A DNA stretch of 64,000 bases, taken from assembly GCF_039542385.1 (NCBI RefSeq), contig NZ_BAABIA010000002.1, forward strand, positions 1 to 64,000. Direction: 5' to 3'. Positions 1 to 8,193 of this stretch are shown here, one piece after another. The stretch comes from Prosthecobacter algae. Its GTDB lineage: Bacteria; Verrucomicrobiota; Verrucomicrobiia; Verrucomicrobiales; Verrucomicrobiaceae. The notes beneath the pieces are model-generated. The model made no database searches, was not told the DNA's origin, and saw nothing but the letters and a program-made list of their open reading frames with translations. A program made the position numbers and the translations under genes. Position 1 is the stretch's first letter. The number at the start of each line of letters is the position of its first letter.

Positions 1-120
1 ATCACCACACGCCCCACCACATCACGTTTCAATATCGCTGCTGATGACTCATCCATAAGAGCCATAGCCTATGTCTATGCCTCTTACTGATCGACTATGA
101 TCCCACGGCGCTTGGCTTGA

Positions 121-468
121 CGGATACCGACTCCCTACTACATCCACAGATCAGACGACCAGCCGCTATGGTTGGCTGGCATCTGGGATGTTTGGGAGAG
201 CAATGCCGCAGATGACCAGGAAGAGCCGGTCATCACCTCAATGAGCGTGGTTACCACTCCTCCTGGAACCTATATGAGCAAATTCCACGACCGTAGCCCG
301 CTGGTTTTGGAAGGAGATGCCATTTCAAACTGGCTGAGGCCTGAACTTCCGGAAGCGGATCTACGGGCGCTTCTTGAGCCCTACGAATGCCCGCATTTGG
401 AGGAACCGAGGACCCACCACGCAACACTGATGCCGAGCCTTGGAGCGATCCTGAAATCTGGCAGATGA
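121..468 (+). pseudogene. SRAP (YedK/HMCES-like) peptidase, C-terminal remnant
   Basis: The reading frame is open from 121 to a TGA at 466-468 and lacks the N-terminal half of the family, including the catalytic Cys2. What remains matches the SRAP core: a PYYI strand, LAGIWDVW (canonical AGLWE.W), TSMSVVTTPP and KFHDRSPLVL (canonical HxRMPviL), then a WLRPEL helix. SRAP proteins form crosslinks to abasic sites and often sit in SOS cassettes with ImuB/DnaE2. A stop at 118 precedes the frame and I find no N-terminal half in the other frames. The last 20 or so residues no longer look like SRAP and overlap the DnaE-type frame, so a deletion junction lies near 400-447. Not expected to be functional. 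Confidence 0.7.
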
Positions 469-1886
469 TTGCCAGTGGCAATGGACGTGGAGTTCATCAT
501 ATCGAAAGCCCGGCCATGACCAGCCTGGCTTGCATGGCTGATGTGCGGGACATCGACAGGTTGGTCGCTATCGTCTCAGTCATCAGACCAGGTGCCGCAA
601 ACGGGCTTAAAAAAACCCAGTTTGCACGCCGGGCTCAGGGGCTTGAACCCGTTGATTATGTCCATGAAAGTCTGTCAAAAGTGCTGAGCTCAACCTTCGG
701 GGTTGTCGCATATGAAGAGCATATCCTCCAAATCTGCGAAGAATTTGCCGGACTACCAGGAGGCCGCGCTGATGTTCTGCGCCGTGCCCTGGTAAAGCAG
801 GATGAAGCCAAAATTGCGGAGGTGAAAGTTGAGTTCATGGCGGCAGCAAAAGCTCGCTCTCGTGATGCCTACAGCATCGCCCATGTCTGGGATCTAGTAG
901 CAGGATTTAAAGGCTACGCTTTTTGCCGGGCCCATTCCACCGCCTACGCGGTAGAAGCTTATCAAGGCGCATATGCCAAGCGCTACCACCCGGCTGAATT
1001 CATGGCATGCGTCCTAACCAATGGTAAGGGTTTTTATTCACCGCTGGTTTACACTTTGGAATGCAGGCGGCTTGGGATTGGATTTTTAAGCCCAGACGTG
1101 AACGCTTCCTCCCATGCCTTCACGGTCGAACCCGAGCATACGCCGAGCGGAACCCACGCGCCAGCTTTAGCAAAATCCATTCGCGTTCCTCTGCGGAGCA
1201 TTAAAGGCTTGAGTGAGACAACACTTGCTCGCTGGCGCAAAGAACGATGCAAAGCAACGTTTCAAAACGTGCGCGATTTCTGTGAGCGGGTGCATCCCCA
1301 AGGACAAGAAGCCCTCGATCTTATCCGGGTGGGTGCCTTTGACAGTCTGGGGGGCACCAGGATCGAGCAGTTTTGGCGCTGCCTGCATTCAGCGCGTGAT
1401 GCCGCTATTGATTCAGATTGGCTCTTCCTCAATACCAAGGAAGAAGCCATACGTGCTCAGTTCCGGGAGGAACCTGGCATCCTTCAAATGCTGCAAGATG
1501 AAACCGAGCTGCTGGGATACACAGTGAGCGGCCATCCGCTGGATTGCCATCCAAATATCCGCTGGGATACCTATTGCCCCATCTCCGAACTGCCCCGCTA
1601 TCATCACCAGAAGGTAACCGTTTGCGGTCTGATTATCGTCAGCCGCTCGCATCTCCAAGAGAATGGTGAGCCGATGAAGTTCATCTCCATTTGCGACAGG
1701 TCAGGCATTGTTGAATGTGAAATCTTTGCTGATGCATACCGCGCCTACGGTTTGGCAACGGTGCGCTATCCGATTGTTCAGGTTACGGCCGAGGTAACGC
1801 CCTTCGATAACCAAGCAGGATTCACTCTTGCTGTGCAACGCATTGAGAAAGCCAGGCACATCCAGATGACCAAAGCATCTTCGTAA
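387..1886 (+). CDS. DnaE-type DNA polymerase III alpha subunit, C-terminal half only
   Basis: 499 codons resembling the C-terminal half of error-prone DnaE/DnaE2 polymerases. Visible blocks are HIESPAM at about residues 38-44 (canonical FQIESPAM), VSVIRPGAAN at 63-72, a YEEHILQICEEFAG stretch near 109-122, GFKGYAFCRAHSTAYA at 173-188 (canonical GYGFNKSHAAAYA), a helix-hairpin-helix around 273-290, and a C-terminal OB-fold from about residue 405. The PHP domain and the catalytic-aspartate palm, normally several hundred residues upstream, are missing, and a stop at 375 closes the frame. Family similarity begins only around 447, so the first 20 residues are probably out-of-frame SRAP sequence. 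This is a truncated relic, although the frame itself is intact; polymerase activity is not expected. Confidence 0.75.
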   Translation: MPAFGGTEDPPRNTDAEPWSDPEIWQMIASGNGRGVHHIESPAMTSLACMADVRDIDRLVAIVSVIRPGAANGLKKTQFARRAQGLEPVDYVHESLSKVLSSTFGVVAYEEHILQICEEFAGLPGGRADVLRRALVKQDEAKIAEVKVEFMAAAKARSRDAYSIAHVWDLVAGFKGYAFCRAHSTAYAVEAYQGAYAKRYHPAEFMACVLTNGKGFYSPLVYTLECRRLGIGFLSPDVNASSHAFTVEPEHTPSGTHAPALAKSIRVPLRSIKGLSETTLARWRKERCKATFQNVRDFCERVHPQGQEALDLIRVGAFDSLGGTRIEQFWRCLHSARDAAIDSDWLFLNTKEEAIRAQFREEPGILQMLQDETELLGYTVSGHPLDCHPNIRWDTYCPISELPRYHHQKVTVCGLIIVSRSHLQENGEPMKFISICDRSGIVECEIFADAYRAYGLATVRYPIVQVTAEVTPFDNQAGFTLAVQRIEKARHIQMTKASS

Positions 1887-2021
1887 AGATGGCGAAAGTC
1901 ATGAGGTGATTCTCCCCTTTAGTGGTGTGTAGGACTGAGTGTCAGCGTTCACCTTAACCACGTTGAATGCGCTGCACGACCATCCTGATTGGCAAGCTAA
2001 AGCCCTCACTGGGCCGCTCAA

Positions 2022-2064
2022 ACAGATAATCGGTTCCCCCTGAAGGTCGCCCCCAATTATCTGT
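2022..2064. repeat. inverted repeat, 9-bp arms
   Basis: ACAGATAAT at 2022-2030 is exactly repeated in inverse as ATTATCTGT at 2056-2064, separated by 25 nt that are C-rich on this strand. It lies in the 275-nt gap between the DnaE relic and the next gene. It could be an operator or the ends of a decayed insertion; the rest of the gap (1887-2161) holds nothing else that I recognise. Confidence 0.4.
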
Positions 2065-2161
2065 CTTGCCCGCCACGCTGCGCTCCAGTCTAGCAGGACT
2101 TTTTATGCACTGCCATCAAGGCCGCGACAGGCGCAGCCACTAACAAGAAAGGAGAACTATC

Positions 2162-2374
2162 ATGACACAATCAACACAACCAAAACAGGCGACAGGCAAA
2201 TCACCAACTCACGTTGCCTATCACGTCCGCGAAAGAGCCAATAATGAATCATTCTGGACGCGTATTGGCAGCGCTTGGGCGCATTCCGACGGACAAGGTT
2301 TCAACATCCAGATTGAGACAGTCCCTCTCGATGGGCGCATCACCCTTCGCACAGTCTCAGAGCCAGCGAAATAA
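2162..2374 (+). CDS. small plasmid-type hypothetical protein (70 aa)
   Basis: A 70-residue protein with a conserved-looking core: THVAYHVRER, then SFWTRIGSAWAHSDGQGFNI and a VPLDGRITLR strand. Proteins of this appearance are common beside DNA-processing genes on plasmids and integrative elements of diverse proteobacteria, but I know of no assigned function. The start is well supported by a strong Shine-Dalgarno AGGAG at 2151-2155, seven nucleotides before the ATG. It is followed 55 nt later by a methylase with its own equally strong ribosome-binding site, which suggests co-transcription. No membrane segment or signal peptide is visible. Confidence 0.7.
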   Translation: MTQSTQPKQATGKSPTHVAYHVRERANNESFWTRIGSAWAHSDGQGFNIQIETVPLDGRITLRTVSEPAK

Positions 2375-2429
2375 ACACTCGAATCAACCGGGCGGGCCGC
2401 AGGTCCGCCGACATCAAAAGGAGAATATC

Positions 2430-3179
2430 ATGACATTTTCATCAGCCATCGTGAACCCGCATTATGCCGGAACACGTCATCAGCCAAGAACCAAACAAGC
2501 CGTATATGCGAGACTGCCAGACGCACCTATCAATGGCAGCCCCGTCCCTCATCTGACCAGCCTCTATCATAACAATGACAGGGATGCATACGGGGACCGC
2601 CGCTATCCCGGCAATTGCGGAGGAATGCTGATTCGGGATCTCATCACCTACTTTTCACCCGGAAATGTGCTCGACCCGATGACCGGCAGCGGCACTTGTG
2701 CCGACGTATGCAAAGAGCTTTCACTTCCATGCACTTCGCTGGACATCCGCTATGGCTTTGATGCCACCGACCCAGCCTGCTACGAGAAGCAACTCAATGG
2801 TGCCAAGTTTGACTTCATCTGGGCTCACCCACCTTACTGGAGACAAAAGCTCTATACCGTCAATTCACGGGATCTCTCGCGAACAGACTCCCTTCCTGAA
2901 TTCTTGGAAGGCTATGCCTCGTTCATCCGATGCTGTGCAGAGTCCCTCCAGCCCAATGGCAAATTTGCCATCCTCATGGGCGACTATAACGACAGGTCCG
3001 GTTTCATCCCGCTGGTTCATTACACCAAAGAACTCGCCTTCAAGGCAGGTTTACGCCAGCACTGCACTGACATCATTCGATTCAGCCACGGGGCGTCAAG
3101 CAGCCGCAAGGTCTATCGCAGCAGCTTTATCCCGGGTCTGCATGACGTGTGCATGATCTTCGAGAAGATTCCGCAATAG
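2430..3179 (+). CDS. putative DNA (cytosine-N4/adenine-N6) methyltransferase, orphan
   Basis: 249 aa starting at the ATG preceded by AAAAGGAG at 2417-2424; the frame is open further upstream but that part overlaps the preceding gene. An AdoMet-binding motif I reads VLDPMTGSGTCADV at about residues 74-87. The catalytic motif IV reads AHPPYW near residue 130, a variant of the usual D/N/S-PPY. A NGKFAILMGDY strand and DIIRFSHG follow. No restriction endonuclease gene is adjacent, so this looks like an element-borne orphan methylase that protects or marks DNA on entry, which would fit the ardC antirestriction genes carried further along. Target specificity cannot be read from the sequence. Confidence 0.75.
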   Translation: MTFSSAIVNPHYAGTRHQPRTKQAVYARLPDAPINGSPVPHLTSLYHNNDRDAYGDRRYPGNCGGMLIRDLITYFSPGNVLDPMTGSGTCADVCKELSLPCTSLDIRYGFDATDPACYEKQLNGAKFDFIWAHPPYWRQKLYTVNSRDLSRTDSLPEFLEGYASFIRCCAESLQPNGKFAILMGDYNDRSGFIPLVHYTKELAFKAGLRQHCTDIIRFSHGASSSRKVYRSSFIPGLHDVCMIFEKIPQ

Positions 3180-3660
3180 CGTGGCTTCTTCGCCGAAAGC
3201 CATAACAGGATGGCTGGTATCGATTCTCATCAAACGGTTTCGCTATCAGCCTTCCAGGTGAAGCTAGCTACCCTCCAGCAGCCTTAGGGAACAGGCATTC
3301 AGCGCGATGATTCCCGGAATGCTTTCGAACCAGCTCCGCACTGCCACCGCGAGCAATCCCCCATTCATCGGCTCGTTCGGGGCAAGCCCTTCACTCTCCG
3401 CCAAAAGGCCAGCTTGCTCCCCTCCTCCTCTTGGACCAAACCACGCCATGCAAGACAGCAACCACTTTGCCCACCTTCGCCCGCCTTTCTTGTCGCCAGT
3501 CTTTGCATCGGCTATGGTTACGTCCGCTCCTGAAATGCCCGCCCAGTTGAGCGGGGATACACAGGGCCTGGCCGACGTTGTTGCAAGCCTCCGCCAAAGC
3601 ATTATTCTCCGCATCCAGTGCGGTGAATAAGAGGCGTATTCGCCGCACTGGACATACGGC
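3180..3660. other. 480-nt stretch with no recognisable gene
   Basis: The open frames here (for example 3264-3707 on the minus strand) have compositions unlike the neighbouring proteins, no ribosome-binding site and no familiar motif. I see no tRNA, tandem repeat or convincing terminator. It separates the plus-strand methylase from the minus-strand AbiE operon, so both transcription units end into it. Confidence 0.5.
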
Positions 3661-4605
3661 TCACAGAGCTTTCGCGAATTCCTGAATTCGCTGAAGGATT
3701 TCAGCAAAGCTGGGACGCCCTTGGTAATACAGTGATTGGGTACTCTGATATGCCTTCTCGTAAATGCTGAAGACCTCCGAAGGACCGAGGATGAAGGCTT
3801 CGTTTGCAGTGATGTCGCGGTTTTCAGAACGAAACCGCCTCACCTTATGTGCATTATATTCATCCGTTCCGATGAATTCCTGAACAGAGATCTCACCGAG
3901 CAGGCAGTACACATCATAATAATGGCGCAGGAAGTTGGCAGGGAAATCGCCTGTCTCCTGCTGCTTGCGGAACTTCGTTGATATCGTCTGGAGCTTCTCT
4001 ACCAGAGTATAACCAGGATTATAACACAGCACGCCCATGGCACGGTTATCAATGAGTTTTACCATGCTGACCGCATGATCATACGCCCACGAACTGATGT
4101 CCCTGACCTCGTTCGGGGTTACATCATCAAAGCCGACCTCCAGCAAAACGCCGTCCTTGAGGTCGGACGCCATGCCAGTAACCTCTTGATAAGACAGTCG
4201 AATTCCGCCGCTGCGAAGGAGCTTCGTGTCATCGAATTCATAATCGCGATTTACCGCATGGATGCCGTCTATTTTAATGGCCTCACAAAGCCAGTCATAA
4301 AAGCGCCTACGGCTTTCGACATGAGCTTCCTTGTCATGGTTCCTGCCTGATTTCACCTCAAGATGTGGAGGCGGATCAATGCGAATATCAATATCCTCCG
4401 AAAAACGGTTGATGATGCCGAAGCCTTTTGAAAGGGAAGTTCCGCCTTTCAGTTCAAAGCGCATCCCAAGCTGCTGGAGACCATAAAGGCAATGCATGAT
4501 CCAATAATCCTTCTCAACCAGAACAGCCGCAATCCCCCTTTCATCTGAAACGATGCGAATGAGGTCTGCGAAATCCTTGTGGTTATGCAAAAAATCATCC
4601 GGCAT
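3661..4605 (-). CDS. abiEii: AbiEii-type nucleotidyltransferase toxin
   Basis: 314 aa of the AbiEii/MenA-like nucleotidyltransferase family, the toxin half of type IV AbiE phage-abortive systems. The signature is clear: ELKGGTSLSKG at residues 51-61 followed by RFSEDIDIRI at 67-76, which together provide the GS..K turn and the metal-binding acidic pair of the NTase fold. Characterised members modify tRNA or bind nucleotides and halt growth. The start codon lies inside the end of the upstream abiEi gene (11-nt overlap), so the two are translationally coupled, antitoxin first, as is typical. Length is close to family norm and no lesion is visible. Confidence 0.9.
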   Translation of the reverse strand: MPDDFLHNHKDFADLIRIVSDERGIAAVLVEKDYWIMHCLYGLQQLGMRFELKGGTSLSKGFGIINRFSEDIDIRIDPPPHLEVKSGRNHDKEAHVESRRRFYDWLCEAIKIDGIHAVNRDYEFDDTKLLRSGGIRLSYQEVTGMASDLKDGVLLEVGFDDVTPNEVRDISSWAYDHAVSMVKLIDNRAMGVLCYNPGYTLVEKLQTISTKFRKQQETGDFPANFLRHYYDVYCLLGEISVQEFIGTDEYNAHKVRRFRSENRDITANEAFILGPSEVFSIYEKAYQSTQSLYYQGRPSFAEILQRIQEFAKAL

Positions 4606-5188
4606 GACGAGTCCCCTCCATCATCGCAGCATCGAAAAACTTGCGTGTGCGCACCCTACCAAATTCATGGGCGATTTGACGCAGGGCTGTGCGATTTACC
4701 TGCCTTGCCTTTTCCTTGACCCTTGAAAGCAATGCAGCTCCATCTTCGGCCAGTTGTTCGATATTGTTCACCAAATCAACCAGCAGGAATTCCACAGAGA
4801 TCTTTTTCGGAAAGGACGGCCTGCGACGGAATTCAAAACTGCGCCCACCCAGCGTGAAATGCCCGTGGCGTTTGTGATTATACACAACGGTTTCGTTATA
4901 TAGCTGCGTAGCTCCGACTCCCAGGGTGTTGTAAGCATTGGGGGATGTGATCAAGAAACGATCATCTTTCAGAAACGCAGCTACGACGCTGGCGTTGTCA
5001 GCAGGCGCTTTGCCAAATGCAGTTTGCTTTGGATGCGAATACAAACCAGGAGCCAGCTTCACCAACTCACCCGAGGCCACAAGTTCTTTGATGTGTCGGT
5101 CCACGGCAGTTGACCACCTCGCCAGGTCTTCACGACGATACACCACCCCAGGCTTTAGGTGTTTGCGTAAAACATCCAGTTTATTCAT
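4595..5188 (-). CDS. abiEi: AbiEi-type antitoxin/transcriptional repressor
   Basis: 197 aa from the ATG at 5188; a GTG two codons earlier overlaps the Shine-Dalgarno sequence GAGG and is less likely. The N-terminal 60 residues form a winged helix (LARWSTAVDRHIKELVASG, then KLAPGLYSHP), followed by the AbiEi_4-like body with FLITSPNAYNTLGVG and VVYNHKRHG. AbiEi proteins bind inverted repeats in their own promoter and repress the operon. A good sigma-70-like promoter lies just upstream (5204-5232). It is coupled to the abiEii toxin by an 11-nt overlap. Confidence 0.87.
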   Translation of the reverse strand: MNKLDVLRKHLKPGVVYRREDLARWSTAVDRHIKELVASGELVKLAPGLYSHPKQTAFGKAPADNASVVAAFLKDDRFLITSPNAYNTLGVGATQLYNETVVYNHKRHGHFTLGGRSFEFRRRPSFPKKISVEFLLVDLVNNIEQLAEDGAALLSRVKEKARQVNRTALRQIAHEFGRVRTRKFFDAAMMEGTRHAG

Positions 5189-5203
5189 TTTCACCTCATA
5201 ACC

Positions 5204-5232
5204 ATCATATCAAACTGCTCTCCAGATTGCAA
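5204..5232 (-). promoter_or_regulatory. promoter of the abiE operon
   Basis: Read on the minus strand, a -35 box TTGCAA (5227-5232) is separated by exactly 17 nt from a -10 box TATGAT (5204-5209), about 15 nt upstream of the abiEi ATG. The same -35 box and spacing recur upstream of the excisionase-type gene and the phd/parE pair. Confidence 0.65.
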
Positions 5233-5303
5233 GACATTTTATCCAAAATCCATGCAACATGAATCAATCTTCCGCTTTGATACGAGTTGCTGAGCAGATG
5301 TCA

Positions 5304-5747
5304 TTAATACCTCATGTCGAGGCGTTGCCCCTCTGCCGCCAGTTCATCCAGAGCCTTGAGTCGGGCTTCCTTTTCGCGCTGTTTGTAAGCCAGCACATCC
5401 CTGGTATAGGCGCGTCTATGCGTTCCCACCTTGCGGCTTGGAAACGCTCCTTCATCAAACAGCTTTGATGCATAAGGGCGGGACACATTCAAAAGCTCTG
5501 CCGCTTCCTGAGGTGAGATCTCCTCATCCACCGGCATCATCGCCACGGTCTTTCCATCCGCCATCCCACTGATGGCTTCCACCAGCAAACGAAACGCACT
5601 GACAGGAATCGAGACCTCCTGACCTTCAATTTGCATTCCGATGGAATCTCTTTTTCCAAACTTCATGCTGCCAATCTGACGACGGGATTCACGCGCCATA
5701 AGCACATCCTTTTCCGTTGGGACGAGCGGTTCGTTAAGTGTGAGCAT
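5304..5747 (-). CDS. excisionase/MerR-type helix-turn-helix DNA-binding protein
   Basis: 147 aa when started at the ATG at 5747, which follows AGGAAGG with a 5-nt spacer; an upstream in-frame extension overlaps the promoter. Residues about 75-125 contain an excisionase-family HTH: EISPQEAAELLNVSRPYASK followed by KVGTHRRAYTRDVLAYK. The N-terminal part (SIGMQIEGQEVSIPVSAF) resembles prevent-host-death-like antitoxins that pair with PIN-domain toxins. No toxin gene follows: the 115 nt between this gene and the abiE promoter hold no PIN domain. It may be an orphan antitoxin or a regulator of element genes. The promoter has the same architecture as that of abiE. Confidence 0.75.
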   Translation of the reverse strand: MLTLNEPLVPTEKDVLMARESRRQIGSMKFGKRDSIGMQIEGQEVSIPVSAFRLLVEAISGMADGKTVAMMPVDEEISPQEAAELLNVSRPYASKLFDEGAFPSRKVGTHRRAYTRDVLAYKQREKEARLKALDELAAEGQRLDMRY

Positions 5748-5766
5748 AATAACCTTCCTTTTCGCC

Positions 5767-5795
5767 ATCATATCACACATCTGCAACAATTGCAA
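5767..5795 (-). promoter_or_regulatory. promoter of the excisionase-type gene
   Basis: Minus-strand TTGCAA (5790-5795), 17-nt spacer, TATGAT (5767-5772), located 19 nt before the chosen ATG. The -35, the spacing and the -10 plus following GG are identical to the abiE promoter. Confidence 0.65.
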
Positions 5796-5821
5796 TATCT
5801 GAAATAAATGAAACGGCTGGT

Positions 5822-5902
5822 GGAGGGAAAAGCCTTTCCCTCGCGCCTACGCTGTGCGGCGCTACCCATTCTAACGGGAGGTCTCCTGTAACGCCCTCGC
5901 CC
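5822..5902. repeat. dispersed 81-bp repeat, copy 1
   Basis: Starts GGAGGGAAAAGCCTTTCCCT and recurs with a few differences at 8543-8623. It contains two potential hairpins, GGAAA/TTTCC and ACGGGA/TCCTGT. Both copies lie in gaps between element genes, not inside any reading frame I believe. Confidence 0.8.
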
Positions 5903-5974
5903 GTCATATTCGAGCAGCTTGGATTTGGAACACCCTCTCAACAACCTTACCTGTCGCCGGTCTCCTGCGCTACT

Positions 5975-7066
5975 TTAGAACCGCACAGCGAAACCGAGGG
6001 TCATCAAATCCGATCCAATAAACCCTTCGTCTGGATTATCCCCTCTCGTGTATTTCGCTGTGATGCCAAAGTGTTGATCTCTCTGATCCAAAATGGTGTT
6101 GCGCGCCCTTTTTATATCAGGCGTGAACAACCAGTAGGTGAGGCCCGTTGTCCACGACCATTGTTCACGGTCATAGATGTCAAAGGCACCACTTCGGGAA
6201 ACATTATTCCAATAAACAATCTGAGAATCCACAGTCAGTCTGTTGCCTAGCATGTCAGGCAAGATGCTGGCTGATATTCCCAATCCGACGCGCACGGAAT
6301 ATCGTTCACCATCGGCGAACCCCTGCGCGCCGTTTCCAGTCGCCATCTGAGCACCAACGATGGGAGCCAGCATCACCTTCATGAGCTTGAGATCCAGCTC
6401 CCGGCCGATCCAGATTTCCGGGAAGTAAGGTATATAGTTCAAATCAGCTCCTATCCCCTCGCCGCCTATTTTGTTATCTCTCTTGAAGCCAAAAGTTGAA
6501 CGAAAGTAATGGGTCTCTTCAGCACTCTCATTGCCGATGATCCAGTCCAGCGAAAGGCCCGCCTGGAATGTGTCCTTCAAATTCGCTGCGGCTTCGTTGT
6601 AGTGATAGTCTGCCCATGCTCCGTACATAAAGTCTGATCCCAAGTCGCGGTTTACGGAAATTCCTCCATCTACCGCCCAAGTATCTTCACCACCCGCTGG
6701 CATGGAATAATTGAAAGTGGCTGGCAGATTAACCTTGTTCTTGTCTTTCAAATTCTCAGCAACCTTCAAATTCCACTTCTGTCCCCACTGGACCACCTTT
6801 CGTGCCAGACTGTCAGATACTGGCGTTAGGGTATGCGGCGGCTTGGCGTCCGGATGCAGTTGTTTCCATTTGGCTGCCCGGTACTCCTCAATCTTCTCCT
6901 GAACTTTTTTCAGATCCTCCAGCAATCGCTCCTCTTCATTTATGAGAGAGGACATTTCCGGATCAAATCGTGAATCTTCAGCAAGCTGAGCCCAGGCTGG
7001 GAAGTGAAGGATGCAGAGAAGCAATAACCAGCCGCATTGAAATGGTTTCATGATGAAATTAGACAT
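5975..7066 (-). CDS. secreted/outer-membrane beta-barrel protein, unknown function
   Basis: 363 aa. A signal peptide is evident (WLLLLCILHFPAWA, cleavage after about residue 26 when started at the first Met; a second Met at residue 6 is equally possible because neither has a good ribosome-binding site). A short coiled-coil segment follows (EEERLLEDLKKVQEKIEEYR, about 43-62). The rest is alternating aromatic beta-strand sequence, including TFNYSMPAGGEDTWAVDGGI and DFMYGAWADYHYNEAA, and it ends in TLGFAVRF with a terminal Phe, as expected for an outer-membrane barrel. I do not recognise a specific family. It stands alone between the regulator and the small Lys/Ala-rich protein. Confidence 0.7.
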   Translation of the reverse strand: MSNFIMKPFQCGWLLLLCILHFPAWAQLAEDSRFDPEMSSLINEEERLLEDLKKVQEKIEEYRAAKWKQLHPDAKPPHTLTPVSDSLARKVVQWGQKWNLKVAENLKDKNKVNLPATFNYSMPAGGEDTWAVDGGISVNRDLGSDFMYGAWADYHYNEAAANLKDTFQAGLSLDWIIGNESAEETHYFRSTFGFKRDNKIGGEGIGADLNYIPYFPEIWIGRELDLKLMKVMLAPIVGAQMATGNGAQGFADGERYSVRVGLGISASILPDMLGNRLTVDSQIVYWNNVSRSGAFDIYDREQWSWTTGLTYWLFTPDIKRARNTILDQRDQHFGITAKYTRGDNPDEGFIGSDLMTLGFAVRF

Positions 7067-7132
7067 CGATGTTCGTCAGGATGATTTCTAGGGCTATTCA
7101 GCCAACAATTCTTGGTCGAAATGAAATGAAGA

Positions 7133-7489
7133 TCAGGCGTTGGATTTTTTGTGAACCAGAGCGATAGCCTCGCCCACGGTTTTCAAATTTCTGGCCTCCT
7201 GAATTCCTATACGCACACCTTGGTAACTATCGATGATGCGGTTGTAGCTCGCCTTGAGTCGACCACGCCTGTCATCATCGAGTTTCAAATCGTCAAAAAG
7301 TTTCACACTCTCGCGCCCATTCACAACATCAATCGTCATCGGGTTCGCAGGATTAACATTATCTGCTACACGCACGATAGACCGGACAACCTTTGGTTTA
7401 ACCTCCACCCTGGAGACACGCTCTTGTGCGGCTGCTTTCTTCGTAGTGGCTTTAGCAGCTATTTTTTTCGTCGATGCTTTCTTAGCCAT
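7133..7489 (-). CDS. small basic hypothetical protein (118 aa)
   Basis: 118 aa with a Lys/Ala-rich N-terminus (MAKKASTKKIAAKATTKKAA) reminiscent of histone-like tails, followed by a more ordered part with IDVVNGRESVKLFDD and a helical C-terminus (LKASYNRIIDSYQGVRIGIQEARN). The N-terminus would suit nucleic-acid binding, but that is inference. No recognisable domain, no Shine-Dalgarno sequence. It precedes the beta-barrel gene on the same strand by about 65 nt and may share a transcript with it. Confidence 0.55.
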   Translation of the reverse strand: MAKKASTKKIAAKATTKKAAAQERVSRVEVKPKVVRSIVRVADNVNPANPMTIDVVNGRESVKLFDDLKLDDDRRGRLKASYNRIIDSYQGVRIGIQEARNLKTVGEAIALVHKKSNA

Positions 7490-7869
7490 GAATTCAGTTT
7501 CTATTAACTAGGTGATGGATTGAGGTGAGATCTGTGATATCTCCCAGAGATTTAAATTAGGAATTTTCCAAATAAAAGACAAAAGTTGGACCTCCTATCA
7601 AGAAATAAATCATCAAGTTCTTAAATCTGAAAATAGCAGATACGCCTAAAGACTAAGAATTGTCTATCGTCCGTGAATTCCTGACAAGTGAATCGCAGAG
7701 AATCCTGATCTTTTGTGGCTAAGCCGCCATCCCGTCATGGCTATGATCTTGCTGCTCTTCTCGACAACGCTCCCAGGAAGCGCAGGAGCGATTGCATCCC
7801 CGGTGGTCGATTTGTCCATTGAGCCCGTAGCTTGTTTCCGCTCATCATAAATGAAAACGCCTCTCATTT
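7490..7869. other. AT-rich intergenic stretch, no gene seen
   Basis: Visibly more AT-rich than its surroundings, with several A/T runs around 7540-7620. A 67-codon minus-strand frame at 7664-7867 directly follows parE but has no ribosome-binding site and no family resemblance. I see no repeats or terminator hairpin of note. Confidence 0.5.
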
Positions 7870-8193
7870 TTACAATTCCAGATCGCCTTCTTCCAGGGGT
7901 TTTCTCGCAGAACGTCGCACTGACAGGATCACGACGCGCTTTTTGTCGATGGTGTAGTAAATCCTGAATTGGCTTCGCCGCTTCCGAAACAGAAGCAGCC
8001 GAATTTCACGGGCAAACTTTTCGCTCTCCGGGGCCACTGGATGCCGAAGTGGATTCAGAGCAAGTTCGTCCACCTTCCCAATCAGCTCCTCTCTCCACTT
8101 CTCCGCAGCCAAAGGTGCCCTCTCCTTGATCCAAAGATAAGCATCCACAAGCTCACTCTGCGCATGGAGCGAGTATTCAACCCGGAAGCTCAC
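7870..8193 (-). CDS. parE: RelE/ParE-family toxin
   Basis: 107 aa of typical ParE length. The family pattern is visible: an N-terminal YSLHAQSELVDAYLWI helix, the KVDELALNPLRHPV segment, then beta strands REIRLLLFRKRRSQFRIYYTI and RVVILSVRRSARKPLE at the C-terminus. RelE/ParE toxins act on ribosome-bound mRNA or on DNA gyrase; which applies here cannot be told. The start codon overlaps the stop of the upstream antitoxin by 4 nt (ATGA), so the pair is translationally coupled in the usual antitoxin-first order. Confidence 0.87.
   Translation of the reverse strand: MSFRVEYSLHAQSELVDAYLWIKERAPLAAEKWREELIGKVDELALNPLRHPVAPESEKFAREIRLLLFRKRRSQFRIYYTIDKKRVVILSVRRSARKPLEEGDLEL

Noticed and set aside
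3264-3707. 147-codon minus-strand frame between methylase and abiEii
   Set aside because: Overlaps the end of abiEii, has no start signal and no family-like pattern; treated as non-coding.
7664-7867. 67-codon frame directly downstream of parE
   Set aside because: No ribosome-binding site, no resemblance to a toxin-antitoxin third component, atypical composition.
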